The position numbers and the translations under genes are program-made. This document shows, one piece after another, positions 32,872 through 40,481 of a stretch of 64,000 bases of DNA. This DNA is from Couchioplanes azureus (GTDB lineage: Bacteria > Actinomycetota > Actinomycetes > Mycobacteriales > Micromonosporaceae): contig NZ_BMQY01000001.1 in NCBI RefSeq assembly GCF_014648355.1, positions 806,001 through 870,000 of the forward strand, in the 5' to 3' direction. The notes under the pieces are model-generated. The model did not search any database, had not been told where the DNA came from, and saw nothing but the letters and a program-made list of their open reading frames with translations. Position 1 is the stretch's first letter. Each line of letters opens with the position of its first letter.

Positions 32872-34926
32872 GTGAAGAACCGCAGCCTCAGTAAGTTCGC
32901 CGTACCCATCGGGGTCATCGGCATCATCGTCATGATGGTCGTGCCCCTGCCGACCTTCCTGCTCGATCTACTGATCGCCACCAACATCACGGGCGCCCTG
33001 CTGATCCTGCTGGTCGCGATGTTCGTGCAGCGGCCCCTCGACTTCTCCGTCTTCCCGGCCCTGCTGCTGGTCATGACGCTGTTCCGGCTCGCCCTCAACA
33101 TCAGCGCCACCCGGCTCGTGCTGCGCGACGGCGACGCCGGCAAGGTCATCCACGCGTTCGGCGACTTCGTCGTCGGTGGCTCGCTGGTCATCGGCCTGGT
33201 GATCTTCCTGATCCTGATCATCGTCCAGATGGTCGTGGTCACCAAGGGTGCCGAGCGGGTCGCCGAGGTCGGCGCCCGCTTCACGCTCGACGCGATGCCG
33301 GGCAAGCAGATGGCGATCGACGCCGACCTGAACGCCGGCCTGATCGACGAGGCGGAGGCGAAGAAGCGCCGGGCCGACGTGGCCGCCGAGGCCGACTTCT
33401 ACGGCGCCATGGACGGTGGTTCCAAGTTCGTCAAGGGCGACGCCATCGCCGCCATCATCATCACGGTGATCAACCTGGTCGGCGGGTTCGGCGTCGGCAT
33501 CCTCCAGCACGGGCTCGCGCCCGCCGAGGCGATGAACCAGTACAGCCTGCTGACCGTCGGCGACGGCCTGGTCTCGCAGATCCCCGCGCTGCTGCTCTCC
33601 GTCGCCACCGGTCTGATCACGACCCGCTCGGCGACCTCCGGCGACATGGGCAGCAGCGTCACCGCCCAGCTCGGACAGAACAAGCTCGCCCTGCGGATCG
33701 CCGGCGGCGCGGCGCTCGGGCTCTGCGTCATCCCGGGCCTGCCCAAGGTGCCCTTCCTCATCATCGGCGCCACCACGCTGCTGATCGCCCAGCGCGTCAA
33801 GGACCCGGAGCCCGAGGCCGAGGCCGCGGCCGCCGCGGCCGCCGCCGGGGAGGCCGACCGGCCGGCGCCGGACTCCCCCGAGTCGCTGCTCGGCGAGATG
33901 CGGGTCGACCCGCTGGAGCTCGCACTCTCGCCCGACCTGGTGGACCTGGTCGACACCAACGGCGGCGACCTGCTCGACCGGGTCCGGGCGCTGCGCCGCA
34001 AGATGGCCCTGGAGCTCGGCATCATCATGCCGCCGGTGCGGACCCGCGACGACCTCGACCTGCCGCTGTCGTCGTACGCGATCCGCATCTCCGGCGTCGA
34101 CGCCGGCAGCGGGCAGGCGCCGCCCGGCACGGTGCTGGCCATCGGCGACGGCCTGCAGGCGCTGCCCGGCCGGGCCGGCATCGAGCCGGTCTTCGGCCTC
34201 GCCGGCAAGTGGGTGCCGGCCGAGCTGCACTACCAGGCGGAGCTCTCCGGCGCGACCGTGGTGGACCGGGCCTCCGTGATCATCACGCACCTCGCCGAGA
34301 TCGTCCGGCAGAACGCCAGCCGGCTGCTGGGCCGCGAGGACGTCCGGTCGCTGACCGAGATGGTCAAGCGCACCCATCCGGTGGTGGTCGAGGAGCTGAC
34401 CCCGACCCTGCTGAGCCTCGGCCAGATCCAGCGGGTGCTGCAGGCGCTGCTCGACGAGGGCGTGCCGATCCGCGACCTGGTCCGGATCTTCGAGGCCCTT
34501 TCCCTGCGCGCCAAGGTCTCCGTCGACCACGACGGCCTGGTCGAGGCCGCCCGCGCCGCGCTCGGGCCGGCGATCGCCGCCCAGTACGCCGCCAACGGCC
34601 GGCTCACGGTCATCACCCTCGAGCCGATGCTCGAGCAGAGCCTCCTCGAGTCGCTGCGCCCCAGCGAGACCGGCGCCTTCATGGCGATCGACGGCATGCG
34701 GGCCGAGGCGATCGTGAGCGAGGCCGGCCGGCTCGTGGAGGCCGCGGAGCAGTCCGGCATCACGCCGGTCCTGGCCTGCTCACCGCAGCTGAGGCTGCCG
34801 CTCATGCGTCTCCTGCGCGCCGGCTCCCGCCGGGTGCAGGTGCTGTCCTACTCGGAGATTTCAGGTTCCACCGCACAGATCGAGACCATGGGGGTGGTGA
34901 ACGGTGCCTACGCGGGTGCTGCTTGA
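32872..34926 (+). CDS. flhA: FlhA export-gate protein
   Basis: A 684-aa protein. The N-terminal half has about eight membrane helices and the FHIPEP signature region 'NISATRLVL', 'GDFVVGGSLVIGLVIFLILIIVQMVVVTKGAERVAEVGARFTLDAMPGKQMAIDADLNAGLIDE'. The C-terminal cytoplasmic domain (from about 350) docks chaperones and FliI. A Glu/Ala-rich linker lies near 305-325. GTG start with AAAGGGGGG upstream. It overlaps the next gene by 23 bases. Confidence 0.97.
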   Translation: MKNRSLSKFAVPIGVIGIIVMMVVPLPTFLLDLLIATNITGALLILLVAMFVQRPLDFSVFPALLLVMTLFRLALNISATRLVLRDGDAGKVIHAFGDFVVGGSLVIGLVIFLILIIVQMVVVTKGAERVAEVGARFTLDAMPGKQMAIDADLNAGLIDEAEAKKRRADVAAEADFYGAMDGGSKFVKGDAIAAIIITVINLVGGFGVGILQHGLAPAEAMNQYSLLTVGDGLVSQIPALLLSVATGLITTRSATSGDMGSSVTAQLGQNKLALRIAGGAALGLCVIPGLPKVPFLIIGATTLLIAQRVKDPEPEAEAAAAAAAAGEADRPAPDSPESLLGEMRVDPLELALSPDLVDLVDTNGGDLLDRVRALRRKMALELGIIMPPVRTRDDLDLPLSSYAIRISGVDAGSGQAPPGTVLAIGDGLQALPGRAGIEPVFGLAGKWVPAELHYQAELSGATVVDRASVIITHLAEIVRQNASRLLGREDVRSLTEMVKRTHPVVVEELTPTLLSLGQIQRVLQALLDEGVPIRDLVRIFEALSLRAKVSVDHDGLVEAARAALGPAIAAQYAANGRLTVITLEPMLEQSLLESLRPSETGAFMAIDGMRAEAIVSEAGRLVEAAEQSGITPVLACSPQLRLPLMRLLRAGSRRVQVLSYSEISGSTAQIETMGVVNGAYAGAA

Positions 34927-36469
34927 GGGTCCGGCCATCGAGCCGTTGCTGGCGCAGGTGCGCGACGAGTACGGCTCCTCGGTGCGGATCATCTCGGCGG
35001 ACAAGGTCCGGACCGGGGGCTTCGGCGGGTTCTTCGCCAAGCAACACTACGAGCTGTCCGTCGAGGTCCCCGACCCCGGCGAGCGCACCGACGCCCCGCC
35101 CCGGCGGGCGCCGGCGCCTGTCGACGAGGGTCCGCAGACGCTGGAGCAGCTGCTGGCGCGGGCCGAGTCGCGGGACCGGATCACGCCCGGCCCGGCCCCC
35201 ACGGCCGGCGACCGCACCGCGGGACGGGACGCCGGCTTCGGCGACGTCGACGCGGCGGTGGGCGGCCGCGGGCCGGCCCTCGACACGCCGCCGAGCCGGG
35301 GCCTGTCCGACCCGGGTTCGGCCTTCGCCGAGCTGATGGCGAACCTGGACCGGGCGGAGGCGTACAACCGGCCGTCGATCCCGGCCCGGGAGCCCGAGCC
35401 GGCGCCGCCGGAGAGCCCGACGGTACGGCCCTTCCGGCCCGCCCAGGCGACCGGCTCTCCGGTGAACGGCGGCGCGAACGCGGGGCCGAAGCCGATGCCG
35501 GCCGTACCCTCGCTCGCGGAGCTGATGGGTGGGCTGGGCGTCAACGACCACCCGCCCTTCACGCCGAACCCGGCGGCCGACCGGGCCGCGCAGAACCCGG
35601 CGCCGCCGCGCACGCCGGCCGAGGCGTACGGCCTGGCGCCGACCTCGCCGGCGCCCGCCCCGGCCACCCTGGCGGAGCATCTCGGCGGACTGGGGCTCGG
35701 GCCCACCTCCGCGATCCCGGCGACGACGGCGCACGTGACCACGACGATGCCGGCGCCCATCCGGCCGCAGCAGCACTTCGACACGGTGCAGCAGAACCTG
35801 ATGCGGGTCGGCATGCCGCCGGAGATGGCCGCGGAGATCACCGGCGGGGACACGTACGCGGGCGTGCTCGGCGTCCTGGCCGCCCGCCCGTCCGCGCCGG
35901 CCGTGCCGGACGCGCCGGGCGAGATCCTGGTCCTGGCCGGCGACCTCGACCACGCCGTGCCGATCGGTCGCAAGCTCTGCGAGCAGGCCGGCCTCGACCA
36001 GGCACACCTGATGCTCGGCGGGCCGTCCGCGGCGGGCACCGGCATGCATTCCTCGCGGATCCTGGGCGACCCGGCCACCGCGGCGACCAAGGTCGAGAAG
36101 CTGCACCACGCGGATCACGCGTGGATCGTGGTGGTCGACGCGGTGGTGGGGCGTACGGACCCGATCTGGATCAGCGACATGTGCGACGCGCTCAAGGCGA
36201 CCGCGGTGTGGGCGGTGGTCGACGCCACCCGTAAGACCGCGGACACCGCCCGGCACCTGCGCGCGCTCGGCGACGTGGAGGCGCTGGTGGTGCACAACGT
36301 GGACATCACGTCCGACCCGGCCACCGTGCTCGGTCTCGACGTGCCGATCGTGTCGCTGGACGGCAAGCCCGCCACCCCGCACTCGTGGGCCGCCCTGCTC
36401 TGCGCCCGGATCGCCGCGGACGTGGTGCCGATGGCCGCCCTGCCCCGCCGGCCCGCCCGCCGGGGATGA
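34904..36469 (+). CDS. FlhF-like protein with degenerate GTPase motifs
   Basis: A 521-aa protein just after flhA, where flhF normally sits. Residues 1-50 resemble the FlhF B domain ('LAQVRDEYGSSVRIISADKVRTGGFGGFFAKQHYELSVEV'). Residues 55-280 are Pro/Ala-rich. Residues 290-515 look like the FlhF NG/GTPase fold, but the P-loop position (346-353) reads GDLDHAVP instead of a GxxGxGKT motif, the DTAGR box is DAVVGR (412-417), and the TKxD box is HNVD (464-467). It therefore probably cannot bind GTP in the usual way. In other bacteria FlhF places polar flagella. Start is GTG inside the flhA end. Confidence 0.7.
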   Translation: MPTRVLLEGPAIEPLLAQVRDEYGSSVRIISADKVRTGGFGGFFAKQHYELSVEVPDPGERTDAPPRRAPAPVDEGPQTLEQLLARAESRDRITPGPAPTAGDRTAGRDAGFGDVDAAVGGRGPALDTPPSRGLSDPGSAFAELMANLDRAEAYNRPSIPAREPEPAPPESPTVRPFRPAQATGSPVNGGANAGPKPMPAVPSLAELMGGLGVNDHPPFTPNPAADRAAQNPAPPRTPAEAYGLAPTSPAPAPATLAEHLGGLGLGPTSAIPATTAHVTTTMPAPIRPQQHFDTVQQNLMRVGMPPEMAAEITGGDTYAGVLGVLAARPSAPAVPDAPGEILVLAGDLDHAVPIGRKLCEQAGLDQAHLMLGGPSAAGTGMHSSRILGDPATAATKVEKLHHADHAWIVVVDAVVGRTDPIWISDMCDALKATAVWAVVDATRKTADTARHLRALGDVEALVVHNVDITSDPATVLGLDVPIVSLDGKPATPHSWAALLCARIAADVVPMAALPRRPARRG

Positions 36470-36472
36470 GCC

Positions 36473-36718
36473 GTGATCCGGCCCTCCGTCCTGCTGTTCG
36501 CGCTGCTCATGAGCGCACCGGCGGTGTATCGCTACGTGCTCGACGAGATCGACGTGACCGAGGTGCTGATCCGGTTCCTCATCGCCGTGCCGATCGCCGC
36601 GATACTGCTCGCCGGGCTGCGCTTCGTCACGGCGGGCTACGGCCGGGCGGAGGAGCCGGGCACCCGGGTCAGGCCCACCCCGGACCCGGAGCCGGCGGAG
36701 CCGCGCCCCGAGTCGTAA
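36473..36718 (+). CDS. Small two-helix membrane protein, unknown
   Basis: An 81-aa protein with two predicted membrane helices (about residues 4-20 and 30-53) and a Pro/Glu/Arg-rich tail of 25 residues. It starts at a GTG 3 bases after the flhF-like gene with GGGGATGAG upstream and ends the operon. I do not recognise the family. Size and topology recall FliQ, but the FliQ-conserved loop and residues are not visible, so I do not call it that. Confidence 0.7.
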   Translation: MIRPSVLLFALLMSAPAVYRYVLDEIDVTEVLIRFLIAVPIAAILLAGLRFVTAGYGRAEEPGTRVRPTPDPEPAEPRPES

Positions 36719-36743
36719 GCCCGCGACACGCCTTGACAGTTCG

Positions 36744-36772
36744 TTAACAATCGCCCCTTTTGGCCGTATGTT
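36744..36772 (+). promoter_or_regulatory. Housekeeping (sigma-70-type) promoter candidate for sulfotransferase gene
   Basis: TTAACA at 36744-36749, 17 bases, TATGTT at 36767-36772, about 36 bases before the ATG at 36808. Unlike the flagellar units, no FliA-type motif is found here. Confidence 0.6.
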
Positions 36773-36807
36773 ACCTCTGGTGAGCGACTGCCCACCGGAG
36801 GTGCACC

Positions 36808-37848
36808 GTGCCCACTGACCGGCCGATCATCGTCGTCGGTTGCCCGCGTTCGGGCACCACGATGCTGCAGCTCATGCTGCACGCCCATCCACGGATCGCG
36901 ATCCCGCCCGAGACCCGGTTCGTGCTGGCCGCCTACCGCGAGCGCCGGGAGTTCGGCGACCTGCGGGTCGCCGCCAACCGGCGCGCGCTCGCCCGCCGCA
37001 TCGTGGACCGGCGCGAGACCCGCTTCTGCGACCTCGGCCTCGACGCCGAGGCCGTCGTCGAGCGCATCACCGAGGGTCCGGGCACGCTCGGCTCGGTGCT
37101 GGGCACGATCTTCCAGCAGTACGCGGCCCGCTTCGGCAAGCCGCGGTGGGGCGACAAGCGGCCGGCGTACCTGCACAACGTGGACATCCTGCTGCGGCTC
37201 TTCCCGGACGCCCAGTTCGTCAACATCGTCCGCGACGGCCGGGACTGCGTGGCGTCGCTCAAGGAGATGTCCTGGCACCGCAAGGACATCTACGCGACGG
37301 TGGCCGCCTGGGCCCGCGCCGTGGACGACGCCCGGCGCGCCGCGCGCCGGCTCGGCCCGGCGCAGTGGTACGAGCTGCGCTACGAGGACCTCGTCGCGGA
37401 CCCGCAGGGACGGCTCACCGAGCTGTGCGCGTACCTCGGCGAGGACTACCACCCGGCCATGGCCGAACCGTCCGCGGTGGCCGAGGTCGCCGTGCCGTCG
37501 TTCAAGACGTGGCACGCGCGCACCCGTTCGCCGGTGACGACCCAGCGGGTGCAGAGCTGGCAGAGCCGGCTGACGCCGGCGGAGATCGCGCTCTGCGAGG
37601 CGGCGCTGGGCAGCCGCCTGGCGGCCCACGGCTACGACGTCACGGGTGCGGTCCGCCCGGCGCCCGCCGAGCTGCTGCGCTACGGCTGGACGGCGGCGCC
37701 GCAGCGGTTCCTGCCGGCCCGCCGGAGGTTGAGCCGGGCGGCCAGCCGCCTGCGTCGCGACGATCTGGCCCACCTGCCGGCCCCGGTCGTGCACCGCCAG
37801 GCCGCCCCGCCCGCGGCGGACCGCCGGCTCGACACCGCCCAGTCCTGA
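36808..37848 (+). CDS. PAPS-dependent sulfotransferase-like protein
   Basis: A 346-aa cytoplasmic enzyme of the Sulfotransfer family. 'IIVVGCPRSGTTMLQLMLHAHPRIAIPPETRF' is the 5'-phosphosulfate-binding loop, and 'FVNIVRDGRDCVASLKEM' the 3'-phosphate-binding motif (RDxRxxxxS-like). It should transfer sulfate from PAPS to a hydroxyl on a sugar, lipid or protein; the acceptor is unknown. It sits between the flagellar and chemotaxis blocks but with its own housekeeping-type promoter, so a link to flagella is only positional. Confidence 0.85.
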   Translation: MPTDRPIIVVGCPRSGTTMLQLMLHAHPRIAIPPETRFVLAAYRERREFGDLRVAANRRALARRIVDRRETRFCDLGLDAEAVVERITEGPGTLGSVLGTIFQQYAARFGKPRWGDKRPAYLHNVDILLRLFPDAQFVNIVRDGRDCVASLKEMSWHRKDIYATVAAWARAVDDARRAARRLGPAQWYELRYEDLVADPQGRLTELCAYLGEDYHPAMAEPSAVAEVAVPSFKTWHARTRSPVTTQRVQSWQSRLTPAEIALCEAALGSRLAAHGYDVTGAVRPAPAELLRYGWTAAPQRFLPARRRLSRAASRLRRDDLAHLPAPVVHRQAAPPAADRRLDTAQS

Positions 37849-37855
37849 CGCCCGA

Positions 37856-37907
37856 CGGCGTTCAGCGGTGGATCGGGGAACCTGTCCCGGTCCACCGCTG
37901 AACGCCG
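37856..37907. terminator. Long bidirectional terminator hairpin
   Basis: Arms 37856-37877 and 37886-37907 pair over 22 bases (17 perfect outer pairs) around an eight-base loop. It lies between the convergent sulfotransferase gene and the che operon end at 37915. Confidence 0.85.
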
Positions 37908-37914
37908 GTGCCCG

Positions 37915-38397
37915 TCAGACCATCGAGAGGGAGAACTTGCCCTTGCCGTAGCGCGACACCTCGACCAGCAGGTCGAGCCGCTTGCCCAGCGCCAGCAGTT
38001 GTGCCCGGGCGTCGTTGGGAATCTCCTGGCCGGGGTAGATGACTTGGTAAAGCTTCACGTGCGTAGCGCCCTCGCGGTTGAGCAGGCTGGTGAAGATGTT
38101 GTAGAGCTCGAAGACGTTCTCGGCGAGGTTCGGGAAGAGCTGCTTCTCCTCGATGCTGTCCTCGGCGGCACCCGCGGGAAGCAAGCCGAGCGCGGCGCCC
38201 GCGTTGGCCGCCAGGCTCAGCGTCATGCCGCAGACCGCGTACAGCTGCATCGAGTCCGTATAGACGGCGATCGCGCCGGTGGCCAGGTCATCGGCGGTCA
38301 TCGGGTCGCCGGGAGAGACGTTGACGTCCCGGCCGAGGAGGTCCTCGAAGAGGTTGCGGACGGCGAGCGAGGCGGGAACGACCGAGGTGTCAGACAT
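37915..38397 (-). CDS. Unknown protein, last gene of the chemotaxis operon
   Basis: A 160-aa soluble protein with no motif I can name. It shows helix-rich stretches ('ASLAVRNLFEDLLG', 'NLAENVFELYNIFTSLLN') and a beta-like core ('AIAVYTDSMQLYAVCGMTLSLAANAGAAL'). Helix-sheet order and the 'LAENVFELYNIF' stretch faintly recall CheX/CheC folds, but the phosphatase ExxN residues are not convincing. It begins 7 bases after the downstream cheY stop and ends right before the terminator, so it belongs to the che operon. Confidence 0.75.
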   Translation of the reverse strand: MSDTSVVPASLAVRNLFEDLLGRDVNVSPGDPMTADDLATGAIAVYTDSMQLYAVCGMTLSLAANAGAALGLLPAGAAEDSIEEKQLFPNLAENVFELYNIFTSLLNREGATHVKLYQVIYPGQEIPNDARAQLLALGKRLDLLVEVSRYGKGKFSLSMV

Positions 38398-38404
38398 GGC
38401 TATA

Positions 38405-38767
38405 TCATCCCAAAAGAGGAGAGAAGACCTCATCGAATTGCTCAGCAGTGAAGGGCTTGACGATGAAGAACGCGGACCCGGCGCTCTCCGCCGCGCTCTT
38501 CATCTCGTCGGTGCACTCGGACGTCACGAAGCCGAACTTGACGTTGTTCCCCGCCGCCCGCAGCTTGCGCAGCACATCGATGCCGGTCATCTCGGGCATG
38601 TTCCAGTCCGAGATGATCAGGTCCGGGCTCTCCGAGTCGGCCATCGCCATGGCCTGGGCGCCGTCCGACGCCTCCACGAGCTCGTGTCCGTCGAAGCCGG
38701 CCTGGCGCAGGGTGCGGGTCACGATCTGACGCATGACCCGGCTGTCATCCGCGATCAGGATCTTCAT
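38405..38767 (-). CDS. cheY: CheY-type single-domain response regulator (distal copy)
   Basis: A 120-aa receiver domain with the acidic pocket 'ADDSRVMRQ', phospho-Asp in 'LIISDWNMPEMTG', the switch Thr in 'GFVTSE' and the Lys in 'FIVKPF'. The DWNMP box is typical of chemotaxis CheY. It should carry the phosphate from CheA to the motor or to other targets. The ATG overlaps the cheX stop by 4 bases. Confidence 0.92.
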   Translation of the reverse strand: MKILIADDSRVMRQIVTRTLRQAGFDGHELVEASDGAQAMAMADSESPDLIISDWNMPEMTGIDVLRKLRAAGNNVKFGFVTSECTDEMKSAAESAGSAFFIVKPFTAEQFDEVFSPLLG

Positions 38768-39246
38768 GCCGCACCCTCCTGCTGCTTGATGCTCTGCCAC
38801 ATGGTGATCGAGATCGGCTCCCCGTCCCAGACGCCGTACAGGCCGGTGATCTGCTCGGCAGACGGGTAGTACGACGCGGTGTCGGGCGCCAGCACCACGG
38901 TCGGCAGCGACAGGAAGCAGCCGGCCGGCAGCATCGCCTTGACGTTGCCGCCGACGATGTTCGCCAGCTCGCCGAGGACGTCGGAGATGTCCTCCTGGCT
39001 GACCTCGTCCATCTCCATCGCCAGGAAGCCCGCGGCGGACTTCTTGGCGGCCTGCATCGAGCAGGCGTAGACGAGGTGACCGTGCCACGTGCCGGTGATC
39101 GACACCGTCGAGTGCACCTCGGTCGTCTGCTTGTCGTCACCCGTCAGGACCAGCGGATTGACGCCCTCCGGGTCCAGGTACGACACCCAGACCTGTTCCA
39201 CCATCTCCGCGAGATCGTCCTCGCTCACCACGGTTTCGACGCTCAT
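38764..39246 (-). CDS. cheX: CheX-like CheY-P phosphatase
   Basis: A 160-aa protein. 'SQEDISDVLGELANIVGGNVKAMLPAG' carries the ExxN phosphatase motif of the CheC/CheX family (Glu and Asn in ELANIVGGN). A single such motif and the length fit CheX better than CheC. It should remove phosphate from CheY and end the signal. It is encoded between the two cheY genes and overlaps both by 4 bases. Confidence 0.85.
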   Translation of the reverse strand: MSVETVVSEDDLAEMVEQVWVSYLDPEGVNPLVLTGDDKQTTEVHSTVSITGTWHGHLVYACSMQAAKKSAAGFLAMEMDEVSQEDISDVLGELANIVGGNVKAMLPAGCFLSLPTVVLAPDTASYYPSAEQITGLYGVWDGEPISITMWQSIKQQEGAA

Positions 39247-39629
39247 GAGTTCGCTCCGGTCGGTACCAGGCCCAGCAGGGCCAACTTTTCGATCATGGCT
39301 CCCTCGGTGAAGGGCTTGATCACGTATTCGTGTGCGCCCGCGGCGAGCGCCCGGACGATCTGGCTCTGTTCGCTCTCGGTCGTGACCATGACCAGCGTCA
39401 TCTCACGCAGCCGCGGCTCCGCGCGGACCTTGGTCACGAACTCGAGCCCGTTCATGTTGGGCATGTTCCAGTCGATGAGGGCCAGCTCCGGCACCTCGGT
39501 CATGGTCGAGAGCAGGTCGAGGGCCTCCTGGCCGTCACCCGCCTCGATCGCCTCGAAGTTCAGTTTCGCGACGATGCGCTTCAGAATCATCCGCATCGCC
39601 CGCGAGTCGTCGATCACCATGGCGCGCAC
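39243..39629 (-). CDS. cheY: CheY-type single-domain response regulator (proximal copy)
   Basis: A 128-aa receiver: 'MVIDDSRAMRMIL', phospho-Asp in 'LALIDWNMPNMNG', Thr in 'MVTTES' and Lys in 'VIKPF'. It is about as complete as the other cheY, so both may work; one could act on the motor and one as phosphate sink. GTG start (MRAM) just after cheR by 6 bases. Confidence 0.92.
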   Translation of the reverse strand: MRAMVIDDSRAMRMILKRIVAKLNFEAIEAGDGQEALDLLSTMTEVPELALIDWNMPNMNGLEFVTKVRAEPRLREMTLVMVTTESEQSQIVRALAAGAHEYVIKPFTEGAMIEKLALLGLVPTGANS

Positions 39630-39635
39630 CGCAGC

Positions 39636-40481
39636 TCACCCCTTCCTTGCGGCGCCGGCCGGCACCGCGCTTCGCACTCGGTAGGCAGAGGTCCGGCCGG
39701 CCGCCACCCGTTCGTAGTTGTCGTCGATCCCGATGGTCGTCTCCGCCGCACCGAGGAAGAGCCAGCCGTCCGGCCGCAGCAGCCGGGCGACGTTGCGCAG
39801 CACTGACTTCTTCGTCGCGACGTCGAAATAGATCAGCACGTTTCGCAGGAAGATCACGTCGAACGGCGGCATGTTGGGCAGCGGCGCCGTCAGGTTCATG
39901 TGCTTGAAGGTGACGTTGCGCCGCAGGTGCGGCGCGACCCGCCAGTGCGCACCGGCCCGCTCGAAGTACTGCACCAGTTGCGTGGCCGGCAGACCCCGGT
40001 TGACCTCCACCTGGCTGTACTCGGCCGCCTCCGCGCGCTTGACCATCTCGGTGGAGATGTCACTGCCCATGATCTCGTATCCCCAGCCTGCGGGCAGCGA
40101 TTCCTGCAGGGTGATCGCGAGGCTGTACGCCTCCTGCCCGCTCGAGCTCGCCGCGGACCACAGCCGCAGCTTGCGAGCCGAGCCGCGGTTCTTGACCAGC
40201 TCGGGAAGCACGACGTCGGTCAGCGCCGTGAAGGGCTCCCGGTCGCGGAACCACGACGTCTCGTTCGTGGTCAGCGCGTCGATGATCCGGCGCTGGTCGG
40301 CCGGGTTGGGTTTGCGCTGGAGGTTGGCCAGGAACTCGCTGACGCTGCCGGCACCGACCTGCCGGGCCACCGGAATGAGCCGGGCCTCCACCAGGTACTC
40401 CTTGCCGGGCGCCAGTACGATCGCCGCCTCGCGCCGGACCAGCGTCGAGACGAAGGCGAAGTCGGCCTGAGAGAGGGTCAT
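39636..40481 (-). CDS. cheR: CheR chemoreceptor methyltransferase
   Basis: A 281-aa enzyme. The N-terminal helical domain is followed by the SAM fold: 'RLWSAASSSGQEAYSLAITLQE' (GxS/AxGxE-type), 'MGSDISTEMVKRA' and 'FDVIFLRNVLIYFD'. It methylates glutamates on chemoreceptors for adaptation. No receptor gene is in the window, so its targets are elsewhere. The ATG overlaps the cheB stop by 4 bases. Confidence 0.95.
   Translation of the reverse strand: MTLSQADFAFVSTLVRREAAIVLAPGKEYLVEARLIPVARQVGAGSVSEFLANLQRKPNPADQRRIIDALTTNETSWFRDREPFTALTDVVLPELVKNRGSARKLRLWSAASSSGQEAYSLAITLQESLPAGWGYEIMGSDISTEMVKRAEAAEYSQVEVNRGLPATQLVQYFERAGAHWRVAPHLRRNVTFKHMNLTAPLPNMPPFDVIFLRNVLIYFDVATKKSVLRNVARLLRPDGWLFLGAAETTIGIDDNYERVAAGRTSAYRVRSAVPAGAARKG

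Noticed and set aside
36473..36718. Two-helix 81-aa protein as missing FliQ
   Set aside because: Only size and topology agree; conserved FliQ residues are not visible, so it is listed as unknown.
36733..36738. TTGACA as -35 box of the sulfotransferase promoter
   Set aside because: It is 28 bases from TATGTT, too far; TTAACA at 36744 has the right 17-base spacing.
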